IMG/VR virus record: IMGVR_UViG_3300005340_000004
Span: 1 to 64,000 of that record
Direction: 5' to 3' (one strand)
DNA: 64,000 bases
From: a virus
Both the position numbers and the translations under genes were made by a program. Shown here piece by piece: positions 46,936-55,614 of this stretch; position 1 is the first letter of the stretch, and each line of letters starts with the position of its first letter. Below the pieces are notes generated by a model, which searched no databases, had not been told where the DNA came from, and was given only the letters and a program-made list of their open reading frames with translations.

Positions 46936-47610
46936 ATGGTTGATAAAATCCTTTTACGGTTTTTAATGTATTCCATGGAAATCATTGGAGATAAATATAA
47001 CAGATGGACCGTAATTGCAAAAGCAGAGAATAGAATTTTACACAATAAAAACAGAGCTTATTGGGTTTGTAAGTGTGAATGCGGAATCATTATGGAGGTT
47101 GAACAATCTGCGATTAGAGGGGGGATGAGCAAGTCTTGCGGATGCCTGAAAAGAGATAGAACGCGCCAAAGAAATTTTAAGCACGGAATGGCCCATACAT
47201 CAAAGTCATATTCTATATGGGCAGGCATGATTCAAAGATGCCTTAATCCAAAATGCTCTCAATACAAGGATTATGGAGGCAGAGGAATTTCGGTTTGTGA
47301 AAGATGGACGGACTTTGAAAATTTTCATAAAGACATGGGAGAAAAGCCAACAGATAAAAGTTTAGATAGAATCGACAATAATGGCAATTACGATCCAGAA
47401 AACTGTCGATGGGCAAACAGATTTGAGCAAAGCCAAAACGCAAGGTCTAATATAATTCTTCATCTCAATGGAGTTAAAAAATGCGCCGCTGAGTGGGGTA
47501 GAATTCTTGGAATTCCAGAAAATACTATTTACGCAAGGCATCGAAAAGGGCTTCTTGATTGTGAATGCCTACAGGTTGGAAGGCGTCCTCGAACGAGGCG
47601 TTCCATTTAA
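46936..47610 (+). CDS. Homing-type HNH/AP2-like endonuclease
   Basis: In this 224-residue protein a Cys module (VCKCECGIIMEVEQSAIRGG, then SCGC) precedes a nuclease part with KSLDRIDNNGNYDPENCRWA and a C-terminal DNA-binding segment (CAAEWGRILGIPENTIYARH). It runs against its neighbours and overlaps the end of the lipoprotein-like gene, typical of a mobile homing gene. The start at 46936 follows AATAAAT; ATG 46975 is an alternative. Confidence 0.85.
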   Translation: MVDKILLRFLMYSMEIIGDKYNRWTVIAKAENRILHNKNRAYWVCKCECGIIMEVEQSAIRGGMSKSCGCLKRDRTRQRNFKHGMAHTSKSYSIWAGMIQRCLNPKCSQYKDYGGRGISVCERWTDFENFHKDMGEKPTDKSLDRIDNNGNYDPENCRWANRFEQSQNARSNIILHLNGVKKCAAEWGRILGIPENTIYARHRKGLLDCECLQVGRRPRTRRSI

Positions 47611-47737
47611 ATAGTTTCTTTACAGAATAAAGAGCATCCTCATGCGAAACTTTCACTCCGATCACTGTTTCTGTTTGGGTTGAGACAAGAAACGGACTGC
47701 ATCCAGTCACCATTAAACAAAGCGCAATAATTCTCAT
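47525..47737 (-). CDS. Small lipoprotein-like protein, possible o-spanin
   Basis: In this 70-residue protein the start has a lipobox-like LMVTGC, then a polar domain. Its place beside holin-like and coiled-coil genes fits an outer-membrane spanin. Its last 86 bases are shared with the opposite-strand HNH gene, so an original C-terminus may have been altered by the insertion. Confidence 0.6.
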   Translation of the reverse strand: MRIIALCLMVTGCSPFLVSTQTETVIGVKVSHEDALYSVKKLFKWNASFEDAFQPVGIHNQEALFDALRK

Positions 47738-47994
47738 TTCTGAGGCTTGGTTGGAATGGGATCGGACTTCTCATTGATAATCTTTGTCTCGTTCGGTTGA
47801 GAAGATGTGGCGGTGGTCTTAACTAGCATCGCCGATATGGCCCCAACGAGGCCGCCAGCAAGAGTGTTTAACTCAGGAGGGATAGGGATGGCGAAATAGG
47901 ATAACAGACAGATGGTGGCTACTGCCATGATCGCTAGAATGGCAATCGTGGAAGTTACAACGAAAATCACTTTATGGTTTGAATCTGGCATCAT
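47734..47994 (-). CDS. Holin-like membrane protein
   Basis: This 86-residue protein has two hydrophobic spans (VIFVVTSTIAILAIMAVATI and a Gly/Ala-rich second) and a polar tail, as in class II holins. It is within the lysis cassette with four-base overlaps to both neighbours. Family is not certain. Confidence 0.65.
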   Translation of the reverse strand: MMPDSNHKVIFVVTSTIAILAIMAVATICLLSYFAIPIPPELNTLAGGLVGAISAMLVKTTATSSQPNETKIINEKSDPIPTKPQK

Positions 47995-48368
47995 TCTTCT
48001 TTCGCATCGCCTCTTCGGCGCATGGCAGTTGAAGTTTGGATGCCGCCAATAGCTATCAAGATTTGCGTCATCTGTTTACTGTATTCATCAAATTTTGCGT
48101 TCAAAGGTAGAAGGTGATTATTCATTTCCTGCCTCAAGTCATGCCGCGTCATTTGAATCTCAGATTGCATCTTGGCCTCGATTTTTAGGGAGGCTATGTC
48201 GATCATGCTTTGAACAGATTCCTTGCTAGGGGCAGTTTCGATCTTGTCCGATAGCCTTTTTAGGAGGGCAGAGATAATTCTGATTGATACAGCCCCGATG
48301 ATACCTGCTGCGGTTACACCCACTGCAAGACTGACTAGTGCTGTTTGAAGGTCCACGTAAATGTCCAC
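47991..48368 (-). CDS. Membrane-anchored coiled-coil protein, possible i-spanin
   Basis: In this 125-residue protein residues 8-35 form a hydrophobic anchor (LVSLAVGVTAAGIIGAVSI), followed by a long helical region (SLKIEAKMQSEIQMTRHDL). This single-span plus coiled-coil layout suits an inner-membrane spanin or a holin partner. It overlaps the holin-like gene by four bases. Confidence 0.6.
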   Translation of the reverse strand: MDIYVDLQTALVSLAVGVTAAGIIGAVSIRIISALLKRLSDKIETAPSKESVQSMIDIASLKIEAKMQSEIQMTRHDLRQEMNNHLLPLNAKFDEYSKQMTQILIAIGGIQTSTAMRRRGDAKEE

Positions 48369-48426
48369 CTTTCTACTTCGCTCCGCATTGGGAACATGGG
48401 GGTGTTCTTTGTTTTAAAAATTATCA

Positions 48427-48915
48427 TCATTGTCCCTTCTGACTGATGTTTGGATAATACTGAATATCAGAAGGAAACTTTTGTTTGAATGACTTTTCAA
48501 AGATGAGGGAAATTATCCTCCACTGGTTAGCGTCTTGGAGATTTCTTACTTGGTCGCTGGCTCGAAATTGAGTTTCCACTTCGGTCAGTGCCGCTTCAAA
48601 CTTTTGATCCCGGACTTCTGCCGAAGCTATCCTATCTGTATTCGCACCAATGGAGCTATGGATTAAATCTCGATCTTTCTCAGAGGATGCAGCTTTTTCA
48701 GAAATTGGATTAACTACCATGCTGACATATGCAGCTCCGGCCCCTAAAACCGCCATCAAACACGCGACAATTACACCGAAATTACCCAGAGTAAATTTCC
48801 CACCAGAAGCAATCTGGTCGAGTTTGGCATCCATTTTCTCCACTACGGAAGTAACGTGGAACATTTGTCCCTCGACTCGACTAACCCTTGCTTCTAACGA
48901 GTCGTCTGTGCTCAT
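48427..48915 (-). CDS. Coiled-coil membrane protein of the lysis cassette
   Basis: This 162-residue protein has an N-terminal coiled coil (SLEARVSRVEGQMFHVTSVV), a Gly/Ala-rich membrane span at about 46-66 (IVACLMAVLGAGAAYVSMVV) and a second helical region. It may be a second holin-like or anchoring protein. Function is inferred from the neighbourhood. Confidence 0.6.
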   Translation of the reverse strand: MSTDDSLEARVSRVEGQMFHVTSVVEKMDAKLDQIASGGKFTLGNFGVIVACLMAVLGAGAAYVSMVVNPISEKAASSEKDRDLIHSSIGANTDRIASAEVRDQKFEAALTEVETQFRASDQVRNLQDANQWRIISLIFEKSFKQKFPSDIQYYPNISQKGQ

Positions 48916-50226
48916 TTATACCCCAAGCTTGATGATCTTCATTACAAAGGAATAAGACTGTCCAATTGCCAAAAGGGGAGCCTGAAGCATTACTTCAACT
49001 GTGGTTGAAGATGCTACATAGGCATTGGTGGCAATAGTATAGCCATCAGTCAACGATGAGCTTGGAACAAGAATGATGGGAGTTCCGGTGGTTAATCCTA
49101 GCCCCGAAGAAACGGTTACCGTGACTTTTCTCCATCCCGCAGAAATAGCGATTACTGCTGTTTGGGATACAGTGAGAGTTCCGACTAGCGTATTAACACC
49201 TGCTGTTTGTAACGGATGGACATGATCTGCTCGGGCGGCAGTTGTTCCAACGCCAACAGAAACTGTTCCTAGTGCAGCAGGATTTGTCGTTGCGAGAGGT
49301 GTGTTTGTTGCACCTGTAGCGATACCAGAGAGCTTTGTAAAATCCGCAGAAGACATTGAACCTGCTGACGAACCCGAAGCGGAAGAAATGCCAATTGTTG
49401 CACTAGTAGAGGTTCCGCCATTAGTGATGGGAGCGGTAACTGCAATTACTCCAGACGGTCCTTGGGCACCAGTTGCCCCGGTCGAACCTGCCGCTCCAGT
49501 ATTCCCTGTATCCCCTTTTACTCCTTGGATGCCCTGGGAGCCTTGCGGGCCGATTGACCCGGTATCGCCTTTATCTCCCTTGGGGCCAGTCGCACCTACC
49601 GAACCTTGGGGGCCAGTGGGACCAGCATCTCCCGCAGGGCCTTGAATCCCCTGAGGACCTACAGGGCCAGTATTTCCAATTGGTCCGGTTGCCCCAGTCG
49701 GTCCAGCGATTCCGGTTGAGCCTTGAGCGCCTGTATCACCTTTGGGGCCTTGAGAACCAATATCTCCCTTAGGACCAACTGCTCCATCATCACCTTTGAT
49801 GCCTTGGACTCCTTGATCGCCTTTTGGTCCGACCGGACCAGCGATTCCCTGAATGCCCTGAGGCCCCTGTGAGCCGGTTTCTCCGACATTACCCTGTGGT
49901 CCAGATGCGCCAACAACTCCTTGGATGCCTTGTGGGCCAACTGGACCTTGCTGGCCAATCAAAGACTCAAGCCACTCTTGGGGAGTTCCTGAAAAACCTT
50001 GCTCTACAGCTACTTCATACGCACTCTTCCCGTCCGGTCCCATCGGCCCGGCTTCTGGCATCATCGTATCAATAGTGACGTTGGTATCTACCCATGCCTC
50101 ATTTCTCTTTTGGTAGATTTTACCTGTAGAGTTGTCGATTCCCAAGTCCCCATCAATTCCTTGATCGTTGGGCGGAACTCCTGTGAACCCCATCAGGTTA
50201 AATAGACTGATAACGTCGAAGGCCAT
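48916..50226 (-). CDS. Collagen-like tail fibre protein
   Basis: In this 436-residue protein about 55 Gly-X-Y triplets run through the middle (about residues 90-260), flanked by a short N-terminal virion-binding part and a C-terminal beta-rich tip. Lys sits in the Y place of several triplets followed by Gly-Asp (GPKGDQ, GIKGDD, GPKGDI, GVKGDT). These are X-Lys-Gly sites like those modified in animal collagen. A trimeric fibre is expected. Confidence 0.88.
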   Translation of the reverse strand: MAFDVISLFNLMGFTGVPPNDQGIDGDLGIDNSTGKIYQKRNEAWVDTNVTIDTMMPEAGPMGPDGKSAYEVAVEQGFSGTPQEWLESLIGQQGPVGPQGIQGVVGASGPQGNVGETGSQGPQGIQGIAGPVGPKGDQGVQGIKGDDGAVGPKGDIGSQGPKGDTGAQGSTGIAGPTGATGPIGNTGPVGPQGIQGPAGDAGPTGPQGSVGATGPKGDKGDTGSIGPQGSQGIQGVKGDTGNTGAAGSTGATGAQGPSGVIAVTAPITNGGTSTSATIGISSASGSSAGSMSSADFTKLSGIATGATNTPLATTNPAALGTVSVGVGTTAARADHVHPLQTAGVNTLVGTLTVSQTAVIAISAGWRKVTVTVSSGLGLTTGTPIILVPSSSLTDGYTIATNAYVASSTTVEVMLQAPLLAIGQSYSFVMKIIKLGV

Positions 50227-50544
50227 TTATTGAACATCCCACTGTTGGGAATGCCTCTGAAAGTCTCGGGATTTCTCGTTAACAAGAATGTCGAGATATT
50301 GGAATCCGGTATTGCCGATGTAGATCAACTCACCATCAGCAGCTTGGATGCGAAATCCTCCCGGACTCTTATTGGTGATTGAATACACCTTGCCTTCTTG
50401 GAAAGAGGAAGATGGAGGCATACTGATAACAACACCAGCAGTATGAACCAGGATTGAGCGATCTGTTTCGTCTACAACATAATCGTTATAAACATCTACG
50501 ATCCTCGTTCTGATAAACGTGGGTAGATAATTAGCGTCGGACAT
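50227..50544 (-). CDS. Minor tail/fibre-associated protein, 105 residues
   Basis: This beta-rich protein contains STILVHT-like blocks and KVYSITNKSPGGFRIQAADG, a style seen in small fibre-tip or baseplate proteins. A perfect palindrome lies in the C-terminal part and encodes ILVNEK. Family is not certain. Confidence 0.6.
   Translation of the reverse strand: MSDANYLPTFIRTRIVDVYNDYVVDETDRSILVHTAGVVISMPPSSSFQEGKVYSITNKSPGGFRIQAADGELIYIGNTGFQYLDILVNEKSRDFQRHSQQWDVQ
50273..50288. repeat. Palindromic 16-mer, exact copy
   Basis: TTCTCGTTAACAAGAA, inside the 105-residue tail gene, encoding ILVNEK. Confidence 0.8.
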
Positions 50545-50545
50545 C

Positions 50546-50899
50546 TCATGCAGAAGTTACGGTGATGTAGAGCGTTCCAGCACTACGGGTATAATTGATT
50601 GTATCCAGAACTCGTCCATTCTGAGCGATGTAACTTTCGGTATAAGAAGCAGGGAAGAGAACGCCTTGAACAGTTCCTGAGAAGGATGCGTCGGACACCA
50701 TCGTTACTCGGCTGTATCCAGCAGGCACAGAGCCGTTTGCAGTAGCGGCAGATCGAACGATGGTTTGAGGGGCAATACCTCCCGAAACTGTATTGGATGC
50801 AATGAGGCCAGAAGCCACCCCTTGCCCAAGAGCAATGAGATAAAGAAGTTTCTGCTGTGTATCGAGAGCGTCAGGGACTTTGTATGCGTATTCAGCCAT
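50546..50899 (-). CDS. Hypothetical tail-module protein, 117 residues
   Basis: This mostly beta protein has GVASGLIASNTVSGGIAPQT and a C-terminus rich in Thr/Tyr. It lies between fibre genes. No family was recognised. Confidence 0.6.
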   Translation of the reverse strand: MAEYAYKVPDALDTQQKLLYLIALGQGVASGLIASNTVSGGIAPQTIVRSAATANGSVPAGYSRVTMVSDASFSGTVQGVLFPASYTESYIAQNGRVLDTINYTRSAGTLYITVTSA

Positions 50900-50901
50900 A
50901 A

Positions 50902-51576
50902 TTAGGGAGCGGTTGCGATGAGGCCGTAAGCCGAAAGTGCATCAATCAGGGATTGTAAAACCGGATCAATTGCGGTTCCAGTTACCGTTTGTTTGCTGGC
51001 GGGAGAGCCGTCAAAAAAGGATACAGAGGAAGCCGCTTGACCCAAATTGATAGAACTGCCTCGAATGGTTGTTTGATTGTTAGAATCGCCAAAATTGGTG
51101 TCACCAGACATGGTTCCAAAACTGGTGCTCATCGTTAAATCCAACCCGCTTCCATCAGTTCCGTTATTTGGCCCAGCAGAAGAAAGATCGTATCCCGTAA
51201 GTCCAGACGTTGCCCCGTTACCAAAGTTGATACTTACATCGTCATTTCCAACGGTAGACCCCGTCACCACAAACATGGGACTGGACAGGTCCAAAGCGGG
51301 ATCGCCAGCGGAATCATTCAGCACGACTCCATCCTTAATCGAGGGATTTGGATATGTGCCTGATAGGTCCCCGCCAGCAGGTCCAGATGGAGAACCTCCT
51401 CCCGAACTAGACACCGTGCCCATAAGGACATACCCAGACGCTCCTACAGGAGCATCTTTTGGCCTACTCCAGACACTTCCAGTAGTAACATTTATTACCG
51501 CTTGTCCACCTGAAGTAATGACCCGATTCTCGGGGTCTTCGGAAAAACATTGAAATTGAACTGGTGAAGTTTGCAT
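50902..51576 (-). CDS. Tail fibre-associated protein with DLSGTYPNP motif
   Basis: This 224-residue protein contains GPAGGDLSGTYPNPSIKDGV, a motif common in phage tail fibres. Its end (IDPVLQSLIDALSAYGLI) resembles fibre-attachment tails. The middle is Gly/Ser/Thr-rich. A fibre or fibre-tip role is likely. Confidence 0.7.
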   Translation of the reverse strand: MQTSPVQFQCFSEDPENRVITSGGQAVINVTTGSVWSRPKDAPVGASGYVLMGTVSSSGGGSPSGPAGGDLSGTYPNPSIKDGVVLNDSAGDPALDLSSPMFVVTGSTVGNDDVSINFGNGATSGLTGYDLSSAGPNNGTDGSGLDLTMSTSFGTMSGDTNFGDSNNQTTIRGSSINLGQAASSVSFFDGSPASKQTVTGTAIDPVLQSLIDALSAYGLIATAP

Positions 51577-51578
51577 AT

Positions 51579-51839
51579 TTATTCCCCGTCTTTGTCGTAA
51601 TCGCTATCTGCGGAATCGCCGTCGTTGTCCTTGTCGTAATCAAGGGGGATTCCCTCGATTTCGGTTACGCAAAGTTTGTTTTCGTTATCCTTGTCAGCCT
51701 TGACTCGGATGGTCACAAGCTGTCCGTATTTGGCGGATTGATCGTCGTCGAAAACAAACGATTCAGGTTTGTCGATACGGTTTTTCTGAGGCTTGGGTTC
51801 CTCAATGACCGCAATGTAATCAGCTTGTCCAGCAGGCAT
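51579..51839 (-). CDS. Small protein with acidic Ca-binding-like tail
   Basis: The C-terminus of this 86-residue protein is a run of Asp-rich DxDxD-type loops (DYDKDNDGDSADSDYDKDG) that could bind calcium. The front is beta-rich. It starts six bases from a near-copy of the palindrome. Function is unknown. Confidence 0.6.
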   Translation of the reverse strand: MPAGQADYIAVIEEPKPQKNRIDKPESFVFDDDQSAKYGQLVTIRVKADKDNENKLCVTEIEGIPLDYDKDNDGDSADSDYDKDGE

Positions 51840-51844
51840 AACTT

Positions 51845-51860
51845 TTATTGTTAACTAGAA
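51845..51860. repeat. Palindromic 16-mer, 15/16 match
   Basis: TTATTGTTAACTAGAA, five bases before the 51839 start codon. Confidence 0.65.
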
Positions 51861-51871
51861 TTAAACTCACT

Positions 51872-51900
51872 ACTGGCCCGACTATTTCTAGTGGGCCAGT
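51872..51900 (-). terminator. Hairpin directly after the capsid gene
   Basis: ACTGGCCC with ACTA (one bulged base) pairs with TAGT and GGGCCAGT, giving a 12-bp stem. On the minus strand the loop is GAAA. It lies 15 bases past the capsid stop codon. The U-run is weak, so it may be an attenuator that lets the capsid gene be made in excess. Confidence 0.65.
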
Positions 51901-51914
51901 TTGTGAATCTAATC

Positions 51915-53141
51915 CTACGTGGAGCAGGTGATCGAGTCGTTACCGAAACCGCAGCGACGATAGCGGAAGACGTATGCGAGTTCAGGACGAGGAGCAACGT
52001 CACCCAGCTCGAAACGAGCGAATGGGAAGACCTGATCTCCGAAGGCATTGGTCGCACTAACCGAGCCATCAGCACACACAATCGAAGGTGTGTTGATGAA
52101 CTTCCACGTTCCCATGTAGTTCTGAGGCTCGTATTTGATACGGTTGTTACCCCATGAGAGCTTGGGAAGGTTCGGAACGGACAGCTTATAGGCCATGGTA
52201 TTGAAGATATAGGCATCTTCGTAGGTGGCGTTAAGGTAGTCCGGCGAAACCTCGACATCGTTACCAATCGTGGTAGGAGTGGAAGAGCCATCCCCGAAAG
52301 GACGAACTTCGATCCACGTTCCGCTCACGAAGTTCCAACGCTTCGGATACATGATCGTCTCAAAGATGAAATCGCGGTAAGTCTCAACCTGCTGACCCAT
52401 GGGGTTGAGGAGCATGACCGGATCACCGAAACGAATATCCTCACGGATGGACTGATCCTGACGAATCAGGTTTTCGCGAGCTTCCCAAGAGAGGAAGACG
52501 GTGTAGATGTTGTTACCACCCACCTGAGCAGGAGCCTGACCCTGAGCCTTATACTGAAGGTTCACCCACGCCTGCTTGAAGCGGTTGTAGGTAAGCGTTC
52601 CCGTAGCTGCAACCGCAGGGAATGTGAGGCCAGAGCTAACCGGGTCAGCCGCAGCCGTGCCGTTGCGAACCACAACCTTGTTACCGGCGTTGTTCGTATA
52701 GCGGGTCTGAATCTGGTCCATCATAATGAAACCAGTGGCGTCCGATAGGCCATCCACAAAGGCATCCACGATGTAAGGGGCGTTGGCCGAATACATGAGG
52801 TCCTGCAAGCAGAGAGGAGGCGCATTGAGGTCACCAATCTGCATGTCGATAGCCTTGGCCTGAGTGCCGGGCCATTCGACCTGAGTGAGAGGAGGGTTAC
52901 AAGAGCGATTCGCAGCGGAGAGGTCAGAGACGCTGGACATAACCAGAGTCGGAGGACGGACACGCTGAACGATGGAGTAACGCTGGTTCAGGCCCATTGC
53001 GGTATCGAGGTCCACCTTTTCGGTGTATTCGTTCCACATGTGATCGTGACCCGTGCGTTTGTCGAAAATCATCTTTCCGATGACATCCGAGTTCTTCAAG
53101 AGACTCGGGACAATGTTACAATTTGCTGATACTTCGGCCAT
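51915..53141 (-). CDS. Major capsid protein (putative)
   Basis: This 408-residue protein from the ATG at 53141 is rich in alternating beta and helix, with blocks such as NPMGQQVETYRDFIFETIMY and TWIEVRPFG. Its position after scaffold and portal-type genes and its own downstream hairpin suit the main capsid protein. A GTG at 53207 with an AGAGG-like ribosome site would add 22 residues. No diagnostic motif is visible, so the call is from context and size. Confidence 0.7.
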   Translation of the reverse strand: MAEVSANCNIVPSLLKNSDVIGKMIFDKRTGHDHMWNEYTEKVDLDTAMGLNQRYSIVQRVRPPTLVMSSVSDLSAANRSCNPPLTQVEWPGTQAKAIDMQIGDLNAPPLCLQDLMYSANAPYIVDAFVDGLSDATGFIMMDQIQTRYTNNAGNKVVVRNGTAAADPVSSGLTFPAVAATGTLTYNRFKQAWVNLQYKAQGQAPAQVGGNNIYTVFLSWEARENLIRQDQSIREDIRFGDPVMLLNPMGQQVETYRDFIFETIMYPKRWNFVSGTWIEVRPFGDGSSTPTTIGNDVEVSPDYLNATYEDAYIFNTMAYKLSVPNLPKLSWGNNRIKYEPQNYMGTWKFINTPSIVCADGSVSATNAFGDQVFPFARFELGDVAPRPELAYVFRYRRCGFGNDSITCST

Positions 53142-53287
53142 AATAGTGAGAGCGGTTAGCGTCCTTTGACGCGGGTGTAGTGATTCATTTATGCAGACCT
53201 TCTGCACTTCTTTGAACCTCTGCCACTCTCATTTGTTATCCGGTGAGCTTCCGGCCTATGGTCGAGATTTAAACTGTTGAGTCTCTT

Positions 53288-53303
53288 TTATCGAAAACAA
53301 TAA
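53288..53303. repeat. Palindromic 16-mer, exact copy
   Basis: TTATCGAAAACAATAA, in the leader upstream of the capsid gene. Confidence 0.85.
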
Positions 53304-53326
53304 ATTGGTCAAGGGAAATAATAAAT

Positions 53327-53356
53327 CCCCTGTAAAGTATTTCTACTCTACAGGGG
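53327..53356 (-). terminator. Hairpin between methyltransferase and capsid genes
   Basis: CCCCTGTA (53327-53334) pairs exactly with TACAGGGG (53349-53356). On the minus strand it is followed by an A/U-rich run (ATTTATTATTT). It follows the methyltransferase gene, so it could end that transcript and leave the capsid with its own start. Confidence 0.6.
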
Positions 53357-53374
53357 TTGGGCGACTAGCCGTTC

Positions 53375-53896
53375 TTAGTATCGTTTTAAAAAAACGACCC
53401 AGTGAGAGTTCATTCTTTTTCCGGAGCGATGCCCGAATAGAGGTTTGTATGGAAGAGCCAGCGGAAGGATTCCTTTTAAGGAAAATTGAACCTCACACCA
53501 CTTAAAAATAAAAGTTCCTTCAGGTTTGAGGACTCGAAAGCATTCCGAAAACCCAAACTTTAACATTTCTTGCCATTCACCGCTCAGATAGCCATATCTT
53601 TTGGTCATCCTGCCATCTGGACCTCCCCTTTTAATATGAGGAGGGTCCATAACAACAAGTGAAAAACTCTCATTCGGAAAGGGGAGTTTTGTAAAATCAG
53701 CTATTACATCAGGATTGATTACTTCGGTGTAGTCCCCGGAAGGATACTCCATTTCAATAGTTTCTTTACGGCGATCCACAAATAGGGTAAGTGGGTTATT
53801 TTTGTTAAACCACATTCCTTTAGGTCCACAACAAACATCCAAGACCGGGGGAAACTTTATTTCATCTCCATCAGTCGGATAAATATTCTCGGACAT
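53375..53896 (-). CDS. SAM-dependent methyltransferase
   Basis: This 173-residue protein has a class I methyltransferase plan: motif I-like VLDVCCGPKGMWF near residue 18 and SLVVMDPPHIKRGG near 81, then CFRVLKPEGTFIFKW. The DPPH signature resembles nucleic-acid methyltransferases. It sits between scaffold and capsid genes. The target is unknown. Confidence 0.75.
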   Translation of the reverse strand: MSENIYPTDGDEIKFPPVLDVCCGPKGMWFNKNNPLTLFVDRRKETIEMEYPSGDYTEVINPDVIADFTKLPFPNESFSLVVMDPPHIKRGGPDGRMTKRYGYLSGEWQEMLKFGFSECFRVLKPEGTFIFKWCEVQFSLKGILPLALPYKPLFGHRSGKRMNSHWVVFLKRY

Positions 53897-53899
53897 AAC

Positions 53900-55255
53900 C
53901 TACTGAGCAGACCGCTCCATCTGAAATAGCTTGTTGGCATCGAGCTTACCTTCAAACACTTCCGGTTCGCTATCCTTGTTTTTGTCACCAGAGGAAGAGA
54001 CGCCTGCCCCGGGTATGGCTTTAACCATCTGTTTCTGAGCTTTCTCCAGTTCACCACACTTTTTCTCAGCCTCAGCAAGCTTGTTCTCAAGTGCGGAGAT
54101 TTGCTTGCCCATGATCTGCACAACAATGGGGTAGTTCTTTACTCCCGCCATCACCGCAGCCTGAGCTTCTACCGGGGCTTTATGCCAGTCGAAACCTTCC
54201 AACTTGGCTCCCATTTGACCTCGTGCCCCCTCGATCATTTCCTTTACTTCAGGGTCTTCGATGTGGCTAAAGAGCTGTTTGGCGAGAGCCTCATCCTTTT
54301 TGGCGAGCAGTCCAGTCAGTTCCTTTTTATACTCCTGCTCCCATCCCTGTTGTTGCTGTTCAAGTTCGCGCTGTTTTAGAGCGATGATCTTGTCTGCATT
54401 CTCCCGAAGTTCCTTGTTCTGGATGATTACCTGACGATACTTTGGAATGGTGATCGCCAATTCCTGATAGTCCCCCGGCTCCAAAGTTTCCTTCAGCTTC
54501 CGCATTTCTTCGCGGTAAGTAACAGGGTCTAGCCTGGCCAGAGTATCAAAGACATTCTTGTTGAGTTGTCCATTGGTAGCTTTGGTGAGATCAATGATGA
54601 CTGGCTGGATTTCTTCCTCAAAAGGCTTTTGGACCTTATTCAGATAATCGGGGCTTTTCTCGACTCGGTAAACCGCAGCGTCCTTACGGAAATTTGTTAG
54701 CTCTTGTTCCTGAGCTTTGAACTTCTCTTCAAGAGCTTCATAACGAGTTTGGAACTCAGGATCGACACGGACTTCTGGCTTGCGGGACTGAAGCTCCTCA
54801 ACTTGGCGCTGGTATTCCGCTAGTTGATTCTTAGTCTGTTTCAGTTCCTTTTCTTTCTGACGCAGTCCGATAAAAGCCTTCTTTTGCTTGGTTTGAGAAC
54901 CTGCGACCTCTTCCCATGCCTTATCGTCGTCTTCCTCTTCAACTTCAGGTTTCTTCTCAGCTTTCTTGTCTGGGATTTCGATGTCGCCGAGAGGAGAGTC
55001 GATCTTAATGGGATCGGATTTTTCGACCTTCTGAGGCTCCTCAACCTCTTCCTGAACTTCTTCAACAATCTCTTTTACGGGCTCCTTCTCAGGGATTACT
55101 TCTTTTACCTCTTTCTCCTCCCTCTCATCATTCTCTGTCATGGTGAACAAAGCTGCTCCATCGAGCTTCTGGGATTGTTCAGGAGGAATGGAAGAAGTAA
55201 GAGGTTTGTAGGCCACTCGCTCCAAGGATGTTTGATCTGCTGTTTCTAGGCTCAT
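53900..55255 (-). CDS. Scaffolding-like coiled-coil protein
   Basis: This 451-residue protein is highly charged and helical, with a Glu/Lys-rich N-terminus and a long coiled coil (KEKELKQTKNQLAEYQRQVE). Length, composition and its place between portal and capsid genes fit a head scaffolding protein. No family was recognised. Confidence 0.75.
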   Translation of the reverse strand: MSLETADQTSLERVAYKPLTSSIPPEQSQKLDGAALFTMTENDEREEKEVKEVIPEKEPVKEIVEEVQEEVEEPQKVEKSDPIKIDSPLGDIEIPDKKAEKKPEVEEEDDDKAWEEVAGSQTKQKKAFIGLRQKEKELKQTKNQLAEYQRQVEELQSRKPEVRVDPEFQTRYEALEEKFKAQEQELTNFRKDAAVYRVEKSPDYLNKVQKPFEEEIQPVIIDLTKATNGQLNKNVFDTLARLDPVTYREEMRKLKETLEPGDYQELAITIPKYRQVIIQNKELRENADKIIALKQRELEQQQQGWEQEYKKELTGLLAKKDEALAKQLFSHIEDPEVKEMIEGARGQMGAKLEGFDWHKAPVEAQAAVMAGVKNYPIVVQIMGKQISALENKLAEAEKKCGELEKAQKQMVKAIPGAGVSSSGDKNKDSEPEVFEGKLDANKLFQMERSAQ

Positions 55256-55614
55256 TTTTTAGGTTTCTTTTCGGGAATGGGTGGCATGGATCGTCTTACT
55301 CGCTCTTCAATCTCTGGAGTGTAAGGCAGGCCAGTTGGAGTTTTTGGCAGTTCGCCTTTAACATTATTGTTTTCAAGAGTCTTGGCCGGTCGTAGCAAAT
55401 CCAGATTCTTAATCATCTGCTGCTGACCAAGGCGAAACACCCCGCGCATTGCTTCAACTTCGAGCACAGAGGCTTCTTTATTAAGTGCGGGCTCAGATGC
55501 CAGCATAGCATCAATTAGAACGTCCTTGAGATATTGAAAGACCGGAGAGCGATACATCGTCTCATATTCTTCTTGGAGAGCTTTATTCTCCTTCCACTGA
55601 GATAGGGTGAACAT
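55252..55614 (-). CDS. Hypothetical head-module protein, 120 residues
   Basis: This helical protein contains ALQEEYETMYRSPVFQYLKD at the start and a Pro/Lys-rich end. It overlaps the scaffold-like gene by four bases. A near-copy of the palindrome lies inside it. No family was recognised. Confidence 0.6.
   Translation of the reverse strand: MFTLSQWKENKALQEEYETMYRSPVFQYLKDVLIDAMLASEPALNKEASVLEVEAMRGVFRLGQQQMIKNLDLLRPAKTLENNNVKGELPKTPTGLPYTPEIEERVRRSMPPIPEKKPKK
55364..55379. repeat. Palindromic 16-mer, 15/16 match
   Basis: TTATTGTTTTCAAGAG, inside the 120-residue head-module gene. Confidence 0.6.

Noticed and set aside
49301-49958. Pro- and Val-rich frames on the strand opposite the collagen-like gene
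   Set aside because: They are mirror products of the Gly-X-Y repeats and have no start signals.
54824-55249. Leu/Phe-rich membrane-like frame opposite the scaffold-like gene
   Set aside because: It is the reverse reading of a Glu/Lys-rich coiled coil, a common artefact.
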